In this document: positions 15,625 to 23,955 of the stretch, in pieces
Layout of the letters: each line of letters starts with the position of its first letter
How positions within the stretch are numbered: position 1 is the stretch's first letter
From: Kribbella kalugense
Lineage (GTDB): Bacteria; Actinomycetota; Actinomycetes; Propionibacteriales; Kribbellaceae
Assembly: GCF_004365875.1 (NCBI RefSeq)
Contig: NZ_SODF01000001.1
Coordinates: 372,001-436,000, forward strand
Direction: 5' to 3'
DNA length: 64,000 bases
Position numbers and translations under genes: made by a program
The notes under the pieces: model-generated
Database searches by the model: none
What the model saw: the letters and a program-made list of their open reading frames with translations, nothing else
What the model was told of the DNA's origin: nothing

Positions 15625-17015
15625 TGAGTGACGGGTTGTTTGATCTTCCGGGTGTGCCGGCTCCGGCTCGTGGGGGCGGGAGTTTGGCGGACGCGGACCA
15701 TACGGCGGCTCCGTTGGCGGTGCGGATGCGGCCTCGGAGTCTGGACGAGTTGGTGGGGCAGCAGCATCTGCTGGCGCCCGGCTCGCCGTTGCGGCGGCTG
15801 GTGGAGGGTGACCAGCCGATGTCGCTGCTGCTGTGGGGTCCTCCGGGGACCGGGAAGACGACGATCGCGGCGGTGGTGTCGCATCAGACCAACCGGAAGT
15901 TCGTCGAACTGTCGGCGGTCACGGCCGGCGTGAAGGACGTACGCCAGGTGATCGACGGGGCGCGGCGAGACCTGTCCCGCGGGACCGGCACGGTCGAGAC
16001 CGTCCTCTTTATCGACGAGGTTCACCGGTTCACCAAGGCTCAGCAGGACGCGCTGCTGCCTGGTGTGGAGAACCGCTGGGTCACGTTGGTCGCAGCCACC
16101 ACGGAAAACCCGTTCTTCTCGGTGATCTCTCCGCTGTTGTCGCGCAGTCTGCTGCTGACGCTCGAGTCGCTGACGGACGACGACATCGCCGTACTGCTGG
16201 ACCGGGCGCTCGCCGACGAGCGAGGGCTGAACGGCGAGTTCGAGCTGGCGGAGGACGCTCGGGACCACCTGCTCCGGATGGCCGGGGGAGACGCGCGCCG
16301 GGCGCTCACCTATCTGGAAGCCGCGGCCGGCGGAGCCCGCGCCAAGCACACTGGGCAACAAGACGATGCCGAGCCGGCGTTGATTGATCTGGAGACGTTG
16401 GAGACGGCTGTTGATCGTGCCGCGGTGCGGTACGACCGGGCCGGGGATCAGCACTACGACGTTGCGTCCGCGTTGATCAAGTCGATCCGGGGATCGGATG
16501 TCGACGCGGCGATGCACTACCTGGCCCGGATGATCGAGGCGGGGGAGGACCCGCGGTTCATCGCCCGGCGGCTGGTGATCTCGGCCAGTGAGGACATCGG
16601 TATGGGCGATCCGACCGCGCTCGGGGTCGCGGTCGCGGCGGCCGAGGCGGTGCAGTTCATCGGTATGCCGGAGGGCCGGATCAACCTCGCGCAGGCAGTC
16701 GTCGCGCTCGCCCTCGCCCCGAAGTCCAACGCGGTGATCATGGCCGTCGACGCGGCCATCGCGGACGTGAAGGCCGGCAAGGTCGGCCCGGTCCCGCCGG
16801 CTCTGCGGGACGCTCACTACGCCGGCGCCAAGAAGCTCGGCCACGGCTCGGCGTACCAGTACTCGCACAACGACCCGCGCGGCGTCGTACCGCAGCAGTA
16901 CGCCCCGGACGTGATCGACGGCACCGACTACTACAACCCGACTCGTCGCGGCGGCGAAGCGGCGTACGCCGACCGCGTCGCGGCCATCCGCAAGATCCTC
17001 AGAGACCGCAAATGA
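15624..17015 (+). CDS. rarA: Replication-associated recombination protein A, AAA+ ATPase
   Basis: The 463-residue product matches RarA/MgsA over full length. Walker [10 protein letters not shown] is at residues 72-80, Walker B FIDEVHRF near 129-136, sensor 1 ATTENP near 153 and the arginine finger region SPLLSRS near 165. The C-terminal half ([43 protein letters not shown]) is the tetramerisation domain. RarA works at stalled replication forks with SSB and recombination proteins. In actinobacteria it commonly lies a few genes upstream of alaS, as here. The GTG start is just behind a -10 element. Its stop overlaps the next gene. Confidence 0.96.
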   Translation: MSDGLFDLPGVPAPARGGGSLADADHTAAPLAVRMRPRSLDELVGQQHLLAPGSPLRRLVEGDQPMSLLLWGPPGTGKTTIAAVVSHQTNRKFVELSAVTAGVKDVRQVIDGARRDLSRGTGTVETVLFIDEVHRFTKAQQDALLPGVENRWVTLVAATTENPFFSVISPLLSRSLLLTLESLTDDDIAVLLDRALADERGLNGEFELAEDARDHLLRMAGGDARRALTYLEAAAGGARAKHTGQQDDAEPALIDLETLETAVDRAAVRYDRAGDQHYDVASALIKSIRGSDVDAAMHYLARMIEAGEDPRFIARRLVISASEDIGMGDPTALGVAVAAAEAVQFIGMPEGRINLAQAVVALALAPKSNAVIMAVDAAIADVKAGKVGPVPPALRDAHYAGAKKLGHGSAYQYSHNDPRGVVPQQYAPDVIDGTDYYNPTRRGGEAAYADRVAAIRKILRDRK

Positions 17016-17320
17016 CCCGGGCCGCCGATCATGTTGCCGCCTTCAATCAGGCGGTTAGGACCGGCGACTGGGACACGTTCGCCGGGCGGTTCGCCCCGGA
17101 CGCGACGATGCGATTCGTCGCCATTCCGGTCGGCCCGTTCGAAGGTCGGACGGCGATCGCCGCGGCGTACCGGGAAAATCCGCCGGCCGAGACGATGACG
17201 CTGGTCGAGGACGGCGACGAACTGGCACGTTTCCGCTGGTCGGGCGGTGGCACCGGCTCGATGGAGCTGCGATGGGCACCCGATGGCGCCGTTCAGGCAC
17301 TCACGGTGAGCTTCGATTGA
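17012..17320 (+). CDS. SnoaL/NTF2-like small protein
   Basis: The 102-residue protein begins with a helix ([31 protein letters not shown]), the hallmark of the NTF2-like cone fold, followed by the curved strands ([37 protein letters not shown]). Such proteins are isomerases, hydrolases or pocket-like binding proteins; the pocket residues here do not decide. The ATG overlaps the rarA stop codon (ATGA), so it is co-translated with rarA, though no functional link is known. Confidence 0.85.
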   Translation: MTRAADHVAAFNQAVRTGDWDTFAGRFAPDATMRFVAIPVGPFEGRTAIAAAYRENPPAETMTLVEDGDELARFRWSGGGTGSMELRWAPDGAVQALTVSFD

Positions 17321-17374
17321 AGCGTTCGACTCGGTAGGCTCCTTCTCGGCCTGGGGGCGAAAGGTTTTTGCGTT

Positions 17375-17998
17375 GTGAGGCAGTTCCATCTAGGTCGGCA
17401 TGCACGGAAGTTCGGAGCGCGGCACAGTCGCCGGCGCCCACTGGTCCTGAAGCTGGGGGCGGTCGCGGCGGTTGCGATCGCGATCCTCGGGGCGTGGTAC
17501 TTCGTCCCGTCCGGATCGCGTGACACCTCGAGCACACAGGTCCCGGAGTCCAACTCGTCCGTTCCGACGGTCGAGCGAACGCAAGGTACGTCGAGGTCGG
17601 GCACGAGACCGTCCCTCCCGGTGGGTAAGCCGTTGGTGCCGATCCCGAGCGGGTCGCCGGCCGTCACATCGAGTACGCCGGCGCCGCCGTGGGCAGCCCC
17701 ATCAACGAGTAAGAGCAGCCCGATACCAAGCCCGACCCCCAGCCGGCCAAGCGCATCACCGACCGAACCCAGCACCACAACTCCCACACCGACCGCACCG
17801 ACAACGCCGGCACCAAGCACACCCGCACCAAGCCAGACACCAAGCACGACAGCACCAACCACGCCAGCACCGAGCACGACGCCGTCCCAGACCCCGTCGA
17901 CCCCCGCGACCACGCCGCCGCAGACCCCCAGCCCGTCGCCCAGCCCGACGCCAACTCCCGCACAACCCACTGCGACGGACACGTCACCGACCGGTTGA
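17375..17998 (+). CDS. Membrane-anchored Thr/Pro/Ser-rich extracellular protein
   Basis: GTG start, 207 residues. A basic N terminus (RKFGARHSRRRP) precedes one hydrophobic segment (LGAVAAVAIAILGAWYFV, about residues 28-45), so the rest faces outward. Residues 50-207 consist of T, P, S and A with repeats such as PSTPAPSQTPSTT and PTPTAPTTPAPS and no globular domain. It may be a stalk, a wall-spanning spacer or a target of mannosylation, which in actinobacteria favours Thr/Pro-rich segments; this is inference. Low-complexity genes can be mispredicted, but the N-terminal anchor and start context support coding. Confidence 0.65.
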   Translation: MRQFHLGRHARKFGARHSRRRPLVLKLGAVAAVAIAILGAWYFVPSGSRDTSSTQVPESNSSVPTVERTQGTSRSGTRPSLPVGKPLVPIPSGSPAVTSSTPAPPWAAPSTSKSSPIPSPTPSRPSASPTEPSTTTPTPTAPTTPAPSTPAPSQTPSTTAPTTPAPSTTPSQTPSTPATTPPQTPSPSPSPTPTPAQPTATDTSPTG

Positions 17999-18126
17999 CC
18001 CGGTTTGGTGAGCGACTGTGATGTGAGGGATGGTGTCCTGGAGCGGAGTGCGGTAATGCCGCGCGATAAGGTCGGTCGGTCCAGAACGTCACAAACGGGG
18101 TCGCTACGGGAAGGCGGATCGTTTCC

Positions 18127-18537
18127 ATGAGCGTCGGTGAAGTCGCGGGGCTGATAGCTGCCTGCGCGCTGCTCATCCTGGTAGGTCTGCTGGCCTATCC
18201 GATCCTCAAGCTCGGCAAGGTGTTCGACGAGACCCGGATCATGGTGAAGGGCGTCTCCGACTCCAGCGTTCCGCTGCTCGGCGAGGTGACCACCACGGTG
18301 GCGACCACGAACGCCCAGCTGGCGAAGGTGGACACGATCACCGACAACGCGACGACGGTGACCACCAACGCGGCCGCGCTGATGTCGCTGTTCTCCGCGA
18401 CCGCCGGCGGCCCGCTGGTGAAGGCCGCCGCGTTCACGTACGGCGTGCGCCGCGCGCTCGGTGAGCAGCAGCGCAAGGACGTGTCCCGGCGGGTCAAGGA
18501 AGAGATGAAGGCCGAGCGGAAGGCGCGGAAACGGTGA
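18127..18537 (+). CDS. DUF948 membrane protein
   Basis: A 136-residue protein with an N-terminal membrane segment (VAGLIAACALLILVGLLAYPIL, residues 4-25) and a cytoplasmic helical part (TTTVATTNAQLAKVDTITDNATTVTTNAAAL), the DUF948 pattern reminiscent of phage-tail or methyl-accepting helical proteins. It ends in a strongly basic tail (RRVKEEMKAERKARKR). In many actinobacteria this gene and the next one precede alaS. The molecular role is unknown. The stop overlaps the following GTG. Confidence 0.88.
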   Translation: MSVGEVAGLIAACALLILVGLLAYPILKLGKVFDETRIMVKGVSDSSVPLLGEVTTTVATTNAQLAKVDTITDNATTVTTNAAALMSLFSATAGGPLVKAAAFTYGVRRALGEQQRKDVSRRVKEEMKAERKARKR

Positions 18538-18767
18538 AGCGGATCATCTGGCTGATCATCGGGATCGCCGTCGGCGTGTACGCCGTCACCAGGCTGAAGA
18601 AGCGCGCGAAGGTGCTCGCCCCGGAGGGTATGCAGGAGTCCGCGGCCAAGCTGGCCGCCGCGGTCCGGCACTTCGGCGACCAGGTCCGCGAGGGCATGGC
18701 CGAGCGGGAGACCGAGCTGAGGGATGCTCTGGGCATCGAGGCAAACGATCGTGAGGACTACCGGTAA
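18534..18767 (+). CDS. Small membrane protein conserved upstream of alaS (DUF6167-like)
   Basis: The GTG overlaps the DUF948 stop (GTGA). The 77 residues begin KRIIWLIIGIAVGVYAVTRL, one membrane helix, and continue as an amphipathic cytoplasmic helix (KRAKVLAPEGMQESAAKLAAAVRHFGDQVREG). The product and position match the small DUF948 partner found before alaS in actinobacteria, where the pair probably acts together in the membrane. No biochemical function is known. Confidence 0.82.
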   Translation: MKRIIWLIIGIAVGVYAVTRLKKRAKVLAPEGMQESAAKLAAAVRHFGDQVREGMAERETELRDALGIEANDREDYR

Positions 18768-18772
18768 CACCC

Positions 18773-21442
18773 ATGGAAACCAGTGAGATCAGGCGGCGGT
18801 TCCTGCAGTACTTCGAGGACCGGGGCCACACCGTGGTGCCGAGCGCGCCGCTGCCGTCGCCGGACCCGAACCTGCTCTTCAACGTCGCCGGCATGGCCCA
18901 GTTCGTGCCGTACTTCGTCGGCCAGCAAACGCCGCCGTACGCCCGGGCGACCAGCGTGCAGAAGTGCGTGCGGACGCTCGACATCGAAGAGGTCGGCAAG
19001 ACCACCCGGCACGGCACGTTCTTCCAGATGAACGGCAACTTCTCCTTCGGCGACTACTTCAAGGAGAAGGCCATCGAGTACGCCTGGGAGCTGGTCACCA
19101 AACCCCAGAACGAAGGCGGCTACGGCTTCGACGAGTCCGTCCTCTACGCGTCGGTGTACTACGACGACGACGAGGCGATCGAGCTGTGGAAGCGGATCGC
19201 CGGCCTGCCGGACGACCGGATCGTCCGCCTCGGCATGAAGGACAACTTCTGGTCGATGGGCATCCCGGGTCCGTGCGGCCCGTGTTCGGAGATCCTGATC
19301 GACCGCGGTCCGGAGTTCGGCGCGGACCGGGACTGGGAGGCGGGCGACCGCTACCTGGAGTTCTGGAATCTGGTCTTCATGCAGAACATCCGCGGTGAGG
19401 GTGGCGGCAAGGAGGGCTACCCGATCCTCGGCGAGCTGCCGAAGAAGAACATCGACACCGGCCTCGGCCTCGAGCGGGTCGCGTACCTGCTGCAGGGCGT
19501 CGACAACATGTACGAGATCGACGAGATCTTCCCGGTGATCGAGAAGGCGTCCGAGCTGAGCGGTCGCAAGTACGGCGTCGAGCACGTCGACGACGTCCGG
19601 TTCCGCGTCGTCGCGGACCACGTCCGCAGTGCGCTGATGCTGATCGGTGACGGGGTCACCCCGGGCAACGAGCAGGGCGGTTATGTACTGCGTCGCCTGC
19701 TCCGCCGCGCGATCCGCTCGATGCGGCTGCTCGGTTACGAGGACCCGAGCCTGGTCGAGCTGCTGCCGACGAGCCTCGAGCAGATGAAGAAGTCCTACCC
19801 CGAGCTGGAAGCCGACTTCGGCCGGATCAGCCAGGTCGCGTACGCCGAGGAGGAGGCGTTCCGCCGTACTCTCACGGCCGGGACCAGCATCTTCGACGTC
19901 GCGGTCAAGGAGACCAAGGCCGGCGGTGCGCACCAGCTCGAGGGCGCGAAGGCGTTCCAGCTGCACGACACCTACGGCTTCCCGATCGACCTGACCATCG
20001 AGATGGCGGCCGAGCAGGGCCTCAACGTGGACACCGAGGGCTTCCGCTCGCTGATGAAGGAGCAACGCGAGCGGGCCAAGGCGGACGCGCGGGCGAAGAA
20101 GGCCGGTCACGCGGACACCTCGGGGTACCGGGAGCTGCGCGAGAAGGGCGTCACCGAGTTCACCGGGTACTCCGAGCTCGACACCGACTCGCAGGTCCGC
20201 GGATTGCTCCGTGAGGGCGCGGTCGCGTCGTTCGCCGAGCAGGGCGAGACGGTCGAGGTCGTGCTGGAGAAGACCCCGTTCTACGCCGAGTCCGGCGGTC
20301 AGATCGCCGACGAGGGCGTGATCGTCGCCGACGGCGTGAAGCTGAAGGTGCTCGACGTCCAGCGGCCGGTCAAGGGCCTGATCGTGCACAAGGTCGACAT
20401 CCTCGAGGGCGTACTGCGTCCGGGCCTCGACGTACACGCCGCCGTCGACCGCGAGTGGCGGGTCTCGGCCTGCCAGGCGCACTCCGGTACGCACGTGGTC
20501 CACGCTGCATTGCGTCAGGTGCTCGGCCCGAACGCGTTGCAGAGCGGTTCGTACAACAAACCCGGCTACCTGCGGCTCGACTTCGCCTGGTCGTCGGCGC
20601 TGGACCCGGCGACCCGTTCGGAGATCGAGGAGGTCGCGAACCTCGCCGTACGGAAGGACCTCCCGGTGTCGGCGCAGTACATGACGCTGCCGGAGGCCCG
20701 CGAGTGGGGCGCGCTGGCCCTGTTCGGTGAGACGTACGACGAGCAGGTCCGCGTGGTCGAGATCGGCGGCCCCTGGTCCCGCGAACTCTGCGGTGGCACG
20801 CACGTGAAGCACTCGTCGCAGGTCGGCGCGCTCACCGTCACCGGTGAGTCGTCGGTCGGCGCCGGCGTACGGCGGATCGAGGCGTTCGTCGGCATGGAGG
20901 CACTGCACTACCTCGGCCGCGAGCGAGCGCTGGTCCGGCTGCTCAGCGAGAACCTGAAGACCCGCCCGGAGGAGCTGCCGGCGAAGGTCGCGGACCTGTC
21001 CGAGCGGCTGCGGGTGGCCGAGAAGGAGCTCGAGCGGATGCGCGCCGCCCAGGTGCTGGAGGCCGCGGCCGAGCTGGCGAAGAGCCCGAAGGACGTCTTC
21101 GGCGTCCAGTACGTCGGCCACCGCGCACCCGACGGCGTGAACGGCGGGGACCTGCGGAAGCTGGCCCTGGACGTCCGTGGCCGGATGTCGAACGACAAGC
21201 CGGCCGTGGTCGCCATGCTGAGCGTGAACGACGGCAAGCCCGGCCTGGTGATCGCGCTCAACGACACCGCCCGCGAATGGCGGCTGAAGGCCGGTGACCT
21301 GGTCCGGGTCGCGGCCGAGAAGCTCGGTGGCCGGGGCGGTGGCAAGGACGACGTCGCGCAGGGCGGCGGAACGGACCCGGCCGGTGCCGACGAGGCGCTG
21401 GCGGCGATCGAGCACACCGTCGGCCACCTCGTCACGGGCTGA
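18773..21442 (+). CDS. alaS: Alanyl-tRNA synthetase
   Basis: The 889-residue enzyme charges tRNA-Ala with alanine. The class II catalytic core is N-terminal: RRRFLQYFEDRGHTVVPSAPL (motif 1), TTRHGTFFQMNGNFSFGDYFKE (motif 2) and GLGLERVAYLLQG (motif 3). The editing domain has the zinc-binding set HSGTHVVH near residue 570 and CGGTHVKH near 670. The C-terminal part includes the coiled linker and a DHHA1-type domain with a glycine-rich end (GGRGGGKDDVAQGGG). Length and order match the family. It begins 5 bases after the small membrane protein gene and leads the ruvX-mltG-aroE block. Confidence 0.98.
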   Translation: METSEIRRRFLQYFEDRGHTVVPSAPLPSPDPNLLFNVAGMAQFVPYFVGQQTPPYARATSVQKCVRTLDIEEVGKTTRHGTFFQMNGNFSFGDYFKEKAIEYAWELVTKPQNEGGYGFDESVLYASVYYDDDEAIELWKRIAGLPDDRIVRLGMKDNFWSMGIPGPCGPCSEILIDRGPEFGADRDWEAGDRYLEFWNLVFMQNIRGEGGGKEGYPILGELPKKNIDTGLGLERVAYLLQGVDNMYEIDEIFPVIEKASELSGRKYGVEHVDDVRFRVVADHVRSALMLIGDGVTPGNEQGGYVLRRLLRRAIRSMRLLGYEDPSLVELLPTSLEQMKKSYPELEADFGRISQVAYAEEEAFRRTLTAGTSIFDVAVKETKAGGAHQLEGAKAFQLHDTYGFPIDLTIEMAAEQGLNVDTEGFRSLMKEQRERAKADARAKKAGHADTSGYRELREKGVTEFTGYSELDTDSQVRGLLREGAVASFAEQGETVEVVLEKTPFYAESGGQIADEGVIVADGVKLKVLDVQRPVKGLIVHKVDILEGVLRPGLDVHAAVDREWRVSACQAHSGTHVVHAALRQVLGPNALQSGSYNKPGYLRLDFAWSSALDPATRSEIEEVANLAVRKDLPVSAQYMTLPEAREWGALALFGETYDEQVRVVEIGGPWSRELCGGTHVKHSSQVGALTVTGESSVGAGVRRIEAFVGMEALHYLGRERALVRLLSENLKTRPEELPAKVADLSERLRVAEKELERMRAAQVLEAAAELAKSPKDVFGVQYVGHRAPDGVNGGDLRKLALDVRGRMSNDKPAVVAMLSVNDGKPGLVIALNDTAREWRLKAGDLVRVAAEKLGGRGGGKDDVAQGGGTDPAGADEALAAIEHTVGHLVTG

Positions 21443-21472
21443 CCCGGGAGCACCACAGATGAGACCGGGTAG

Positions 21473-21931
21473 ATGAGACAGGGCGTGCGGATCGCGCTGG
21501 ACATCGGTGACGCCCGGATCGGCGTCGCCAGCAGCGATCCGCACGGCATCCTGGCCACCCCTGTGTGTACGATCCCCCGAGGTCGTGGTGATCTCGACAA
21601 GATCGCCGCACTCGCCGCCGAACTGGAGGCGTTCGAGCTCGTGGTCGGGCTACCGCGTTCCCTGTCCGGGGGCGAGGGACCGGCCGCGGTGAAGATCCGG
21701 GAGACGGCAGGGCAGGTGCTGGACAAGGTGCGCGAGGGCAACTCGGAGACGACGCTGCGGCTGGTGGACGAGCGGTTCACCACGGTCACCGCCGAGCGGA
21801 TGCTGCGGGAACGGGGAAAGAAGGGCTCCAAGCGACGGGCCGTGGTCGACCAGGCAGCGGCGGTCGTGATTCTGCAACACGCGCTCGACTTCGAGCGCGA
21901 GACCGGCAACCCGCCCGGGAGGCCCCTGTGA
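21473..21931 (+). CDS. ruvX: RuvX/YqgF pre-16S rRNA nuclease (Holliday junction resolvase-like)
   Basis: The 152-residue RNase H-fold protein has the first active-site aspartate in RIALDIGDARIGVASSDP and the later acidic site in RLVDERFTTVTAERML. ELVVGLPRSLSGGEGP is the family signature. Members mature the 5' end of 16S rRNA and have been proposed as Holliday junction resolvases. It sits between alaS and mltG as usual. A five-codon ORF (21459-21476) overlaps the start codon, and an in-frame GTG at 21485 is an alternative start. The stop overlaps the mltG GTG. Confidence 0.94.
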   Translation: MRQGVRIALDIGDARIGVASSDPHGILATPVCTIPRGRGDLDKIAALAAELEAFELVVGLPRSLSGGEGPAAVKIRETAGQVLDKVREGNSETTLRLVDERFTTVTAERMLRERGKKGSKRRAVVDQAAAVVILQHALDFERETGNPPGRPL

Positions 21932-23130
21932 ACGGACCATCGGTGGAAGAAGAAGTGAACGAGGGTGAGGGCCAGAGCGACGATCTGGGCAGCGGCCTCG
22001 GACTGCGCCCCGAGACCCGCGTGGAGCGCCGCGCCAACCGGCGCCGGGCCCGCGGTCGCCGCGCCTTCGGCTGCTTCGCCGGCCTGATCTCGCTGGTCGT
22101 CGTCGGTGCACTGGTCGCCGGTGCGGCGCTCGGCTTCGGCAAGGCCAAGGACGCGATCGAGGGCGTCTTCTCCGCCCCCGACTACACCGGTGAGGGCACC
22201 GGCGTCGTGCAGGTGGAGATCACCAAGGGCCAGGCCACCGCGTCGATCGCGGACACCCTGGAGAAGAAGGAAGTCGTGAAGAGCGCCCGCGCGTTCGAGC
22301 GGGTGGCCCGCGACGACCCGCGGTCACTGCAGATCCAGGCCGCGACGTACACGCTGCGCAAGCACATGTCCGCCAAGGCCGCGCTGGCGCTGATGCTGAA
22401 CACGAACGAGTCGGTCAAGGTGATGCGGGTCAGCGTCCCGTCCGGGAAGACCAAGGCCGAGGTCTCGGTGATCCTGCAGACGAAGCTCAAGCTGCCGTCC
22501 GGCCAGGCCGCGAACGCGATCGCGCACCCGGCGACGCTGGGGCTGCCGGCCTACGCCAACGGCAACCCCGAGGGCTTCCTGTACCCGGCGACCTACGACG
22601 TGCCGAAGAACGCGAACGCGACCACGATGCTCAAGCTGATGACCGCGAAGTACGCGAGCATCGCGGCACAGCTCAACCTGGTGAAGACCGCGCAGAACAA
22701 GAAGCTGGACCCGTACCAGGCGGTGATCGTGGCCAGCATCATCGCCGGTGAGACGAACCGCAAGCAGGACTACGCGAAGGTCGCGCGGGTGATCTACAAC
22801 CGGCTCGAGCGCGGGATGCGGCTGCAGATGGACTCGACCATCCACTACGTGGTCGGCAAGGACGGCGGGGTGTTCACCACGCCCGAGCAGCGGCAGATGG
22901 TCTCGCCGTACAACACGTACAAGAACAAGGGCCTGCCGCCGACGCCGATCAACTCGCCGAACGTCGACACGTTGCGGGCGGCGATCAACCCGGCAGCGGG
23001 ACCCTGGCTGTACTTCACGCTGGTCAACCTGGACACCGGTGAGACCGCGTTCGCCAGCACGCCCGACGAGCACCAGGCGAACGTCAACAAGCTCCAGGCC
23101 TGGTGCCAGGCCCACAAGAACCGGTGCTGA
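21928..23130 (+). CDS. mltG: Endolytic peptidoglycan transglycosylase MltG
   Basis: The 400-residue protein has a basic cytoplasmic N terminus (RVERRANRRRARGRRAFG), one membrane segment at about 43-68 and an extracellular YceG/MltG domain. The LysM-like subdomain (VEITKGQATASIADTLEKKEVV) precedes the catalytic region: VIVASIIAGETNRKQDYAKVARV contains the conserved glutamate. The family signature GLPPTPINSPN near residue 333 and DSTIHYVVG are present. MltG cuts nascent glycan strands and sets their length. The GTG start overlaps the ruvX stop, so the pair is coupled. Confidence 0.95.
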   Translation: MNGPSVEEEVNEGEGQSDDLGSGLGLRPETRVERRANRRRARGRRAFGCFAGLISLVVVGALVAGAALGFGKAKDAIEGVFSAPDYTGEGTGVVQVEITKGQATASIADTLEKKEVVKSARAFERVARDDPRSLQIQAATYTLRKHMSAKAALALMLNTNESVKVMRVSVPSGKTKAEVSVILQTKLKLPSGQAANAIAHPATLGLPAYANGNPEGFLYPATYDVPKNANATTMLKLMTAKYASIAAQLNLVKTAQNKKLDPYQAVIVASIIAGETNRKQDYAKVARVIYNRLERGMRLQMDSTIHYVVGKDGGVFTTPEQRQMVSPYNTYKNKGLPPTPINSPNVDTLRAAINPAAGPWLYFTLVNLDTGETAFASTPDEHQANVNKLQAWCQAHKNRC

Positions 23131-23133
23131 TCG

Positions 23134-23955
23134 ATGCGTTGTGCGGTCCTCGGTTCGCCGATTGCGCATTCGTTGTCGCCCGCCATGCACCGGGCCGCCT
23201 ACGCCGCGCTCGGGCTGGACTGGGGGTACGACGCGTACGAGGTCGAGGAGAACGAACTCCGCGGGTTCGTCTCCTCGCTCGGTGACGATGTCCGCGGGCT
23301 GTCGCTGACGATGCCGCTGAAGCGGGTCGCGCTCGACCTGGTCGACACCGTCGATCCGGTCGCTCAGCTGATCGGTGCCGCGAACACGATGCTGTTCGAG
23401 CCGGACGGATCGCGGTCCGCGCACAACACCGACGTACCTGGGCTGGTGAACGCGTTCGCCGAGCATGGGATCACTGCGGCTGATACGGCCGTCGTACTTG
23501 GCGGGGGCGCGACTGCGGCGTCGACATTGGCGGCGTTGCGCGGACTGAAAGTCACTGAGGTGACTGTCGTCGTGCGGGATCTCTCGAAGGCCGAGCGGTT
23601 GCTTGATTTGGCTGCGGAGCTGGGACTCCGGACGTCGGTCGCGGACTTCTCGCAGGTCGAGCAGATCGGCGGTTTCGACCTGTGTGTGTCGACGCTGCCC
23701 GGTGGTGCGGTCGATCCGTGGGCCGAGCATTTCGCCGCTGTGGCGCCGGTGGTGTTCGACGTCGCGTACCACCCATGGCCGACCCGGCTCGCGATCGCGG
23801 CGCACCGGATCGGTACAGAGCTGTTGAACGGACTTGACCTGCTCGTGCATCAGGCGACCCTCCAGGTGGAGATGATGACGGGTAGGTCGCCGGCTCCTCT
23901 GGCGGCCATGAGGACGGCCGCCCGTGAGGAGTTGGGAGATCGTGAGCCTGCTTGA
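23134..23955 (+). CDS. aroE: Shikimate dehydrogenase
   Basis: The 273-residue protein starts MRCAVLGSPIAHSLSPAMHR, with the shikimate-binding SLSP serines. TMPLKR holds the catalytic lysine and NTDVPGLVNAF the catalytic aspartate. The NADP-binding Rossmann segment is VVLGGGATAASTLAAL, and GLDLLVHQATLQVEMMTG closes the fold. It reduces 3-dehydroshikimate to shikimate. It follows mltG by 3 bases. Its last 14 bases overlap the start of the lipoprotein-type oxidase gene, so aroC, normally close by in this gene order, is displaced 6.5 kb downstream. Confidence 0.96.
   Translation: MRCAVLGSPIAHSLSPAMHRAAYAALGLDWGYDAYEVEENELRGFVSSLGDDVRGLSLTMPLKRVALDLVDTVDPVAQLIGAANTMLFEPDGSRSAHNTDVPGLVNAFAEHGITAADTAVVLGGGATAASTLAALRGLKVTEVTVVVRDLSKAERLLDLAAELGLRTSVADFSQVEQIGGFDLCVSTLPGGAVDPWAEHFAAVAPVVFDVAYHPWPTRLAIAAHRIGTELLNGLDLLVHQATLQVEMMTGRSPAPLAAMRTAAREELGDREPA

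Noticed and set aside
18758..21544. Minus-strand frame of about 928 codons opposite alaS
   Set aside because: Exact antisense of a full-length, motif-complete alaS; composition is that of a shadow frame.
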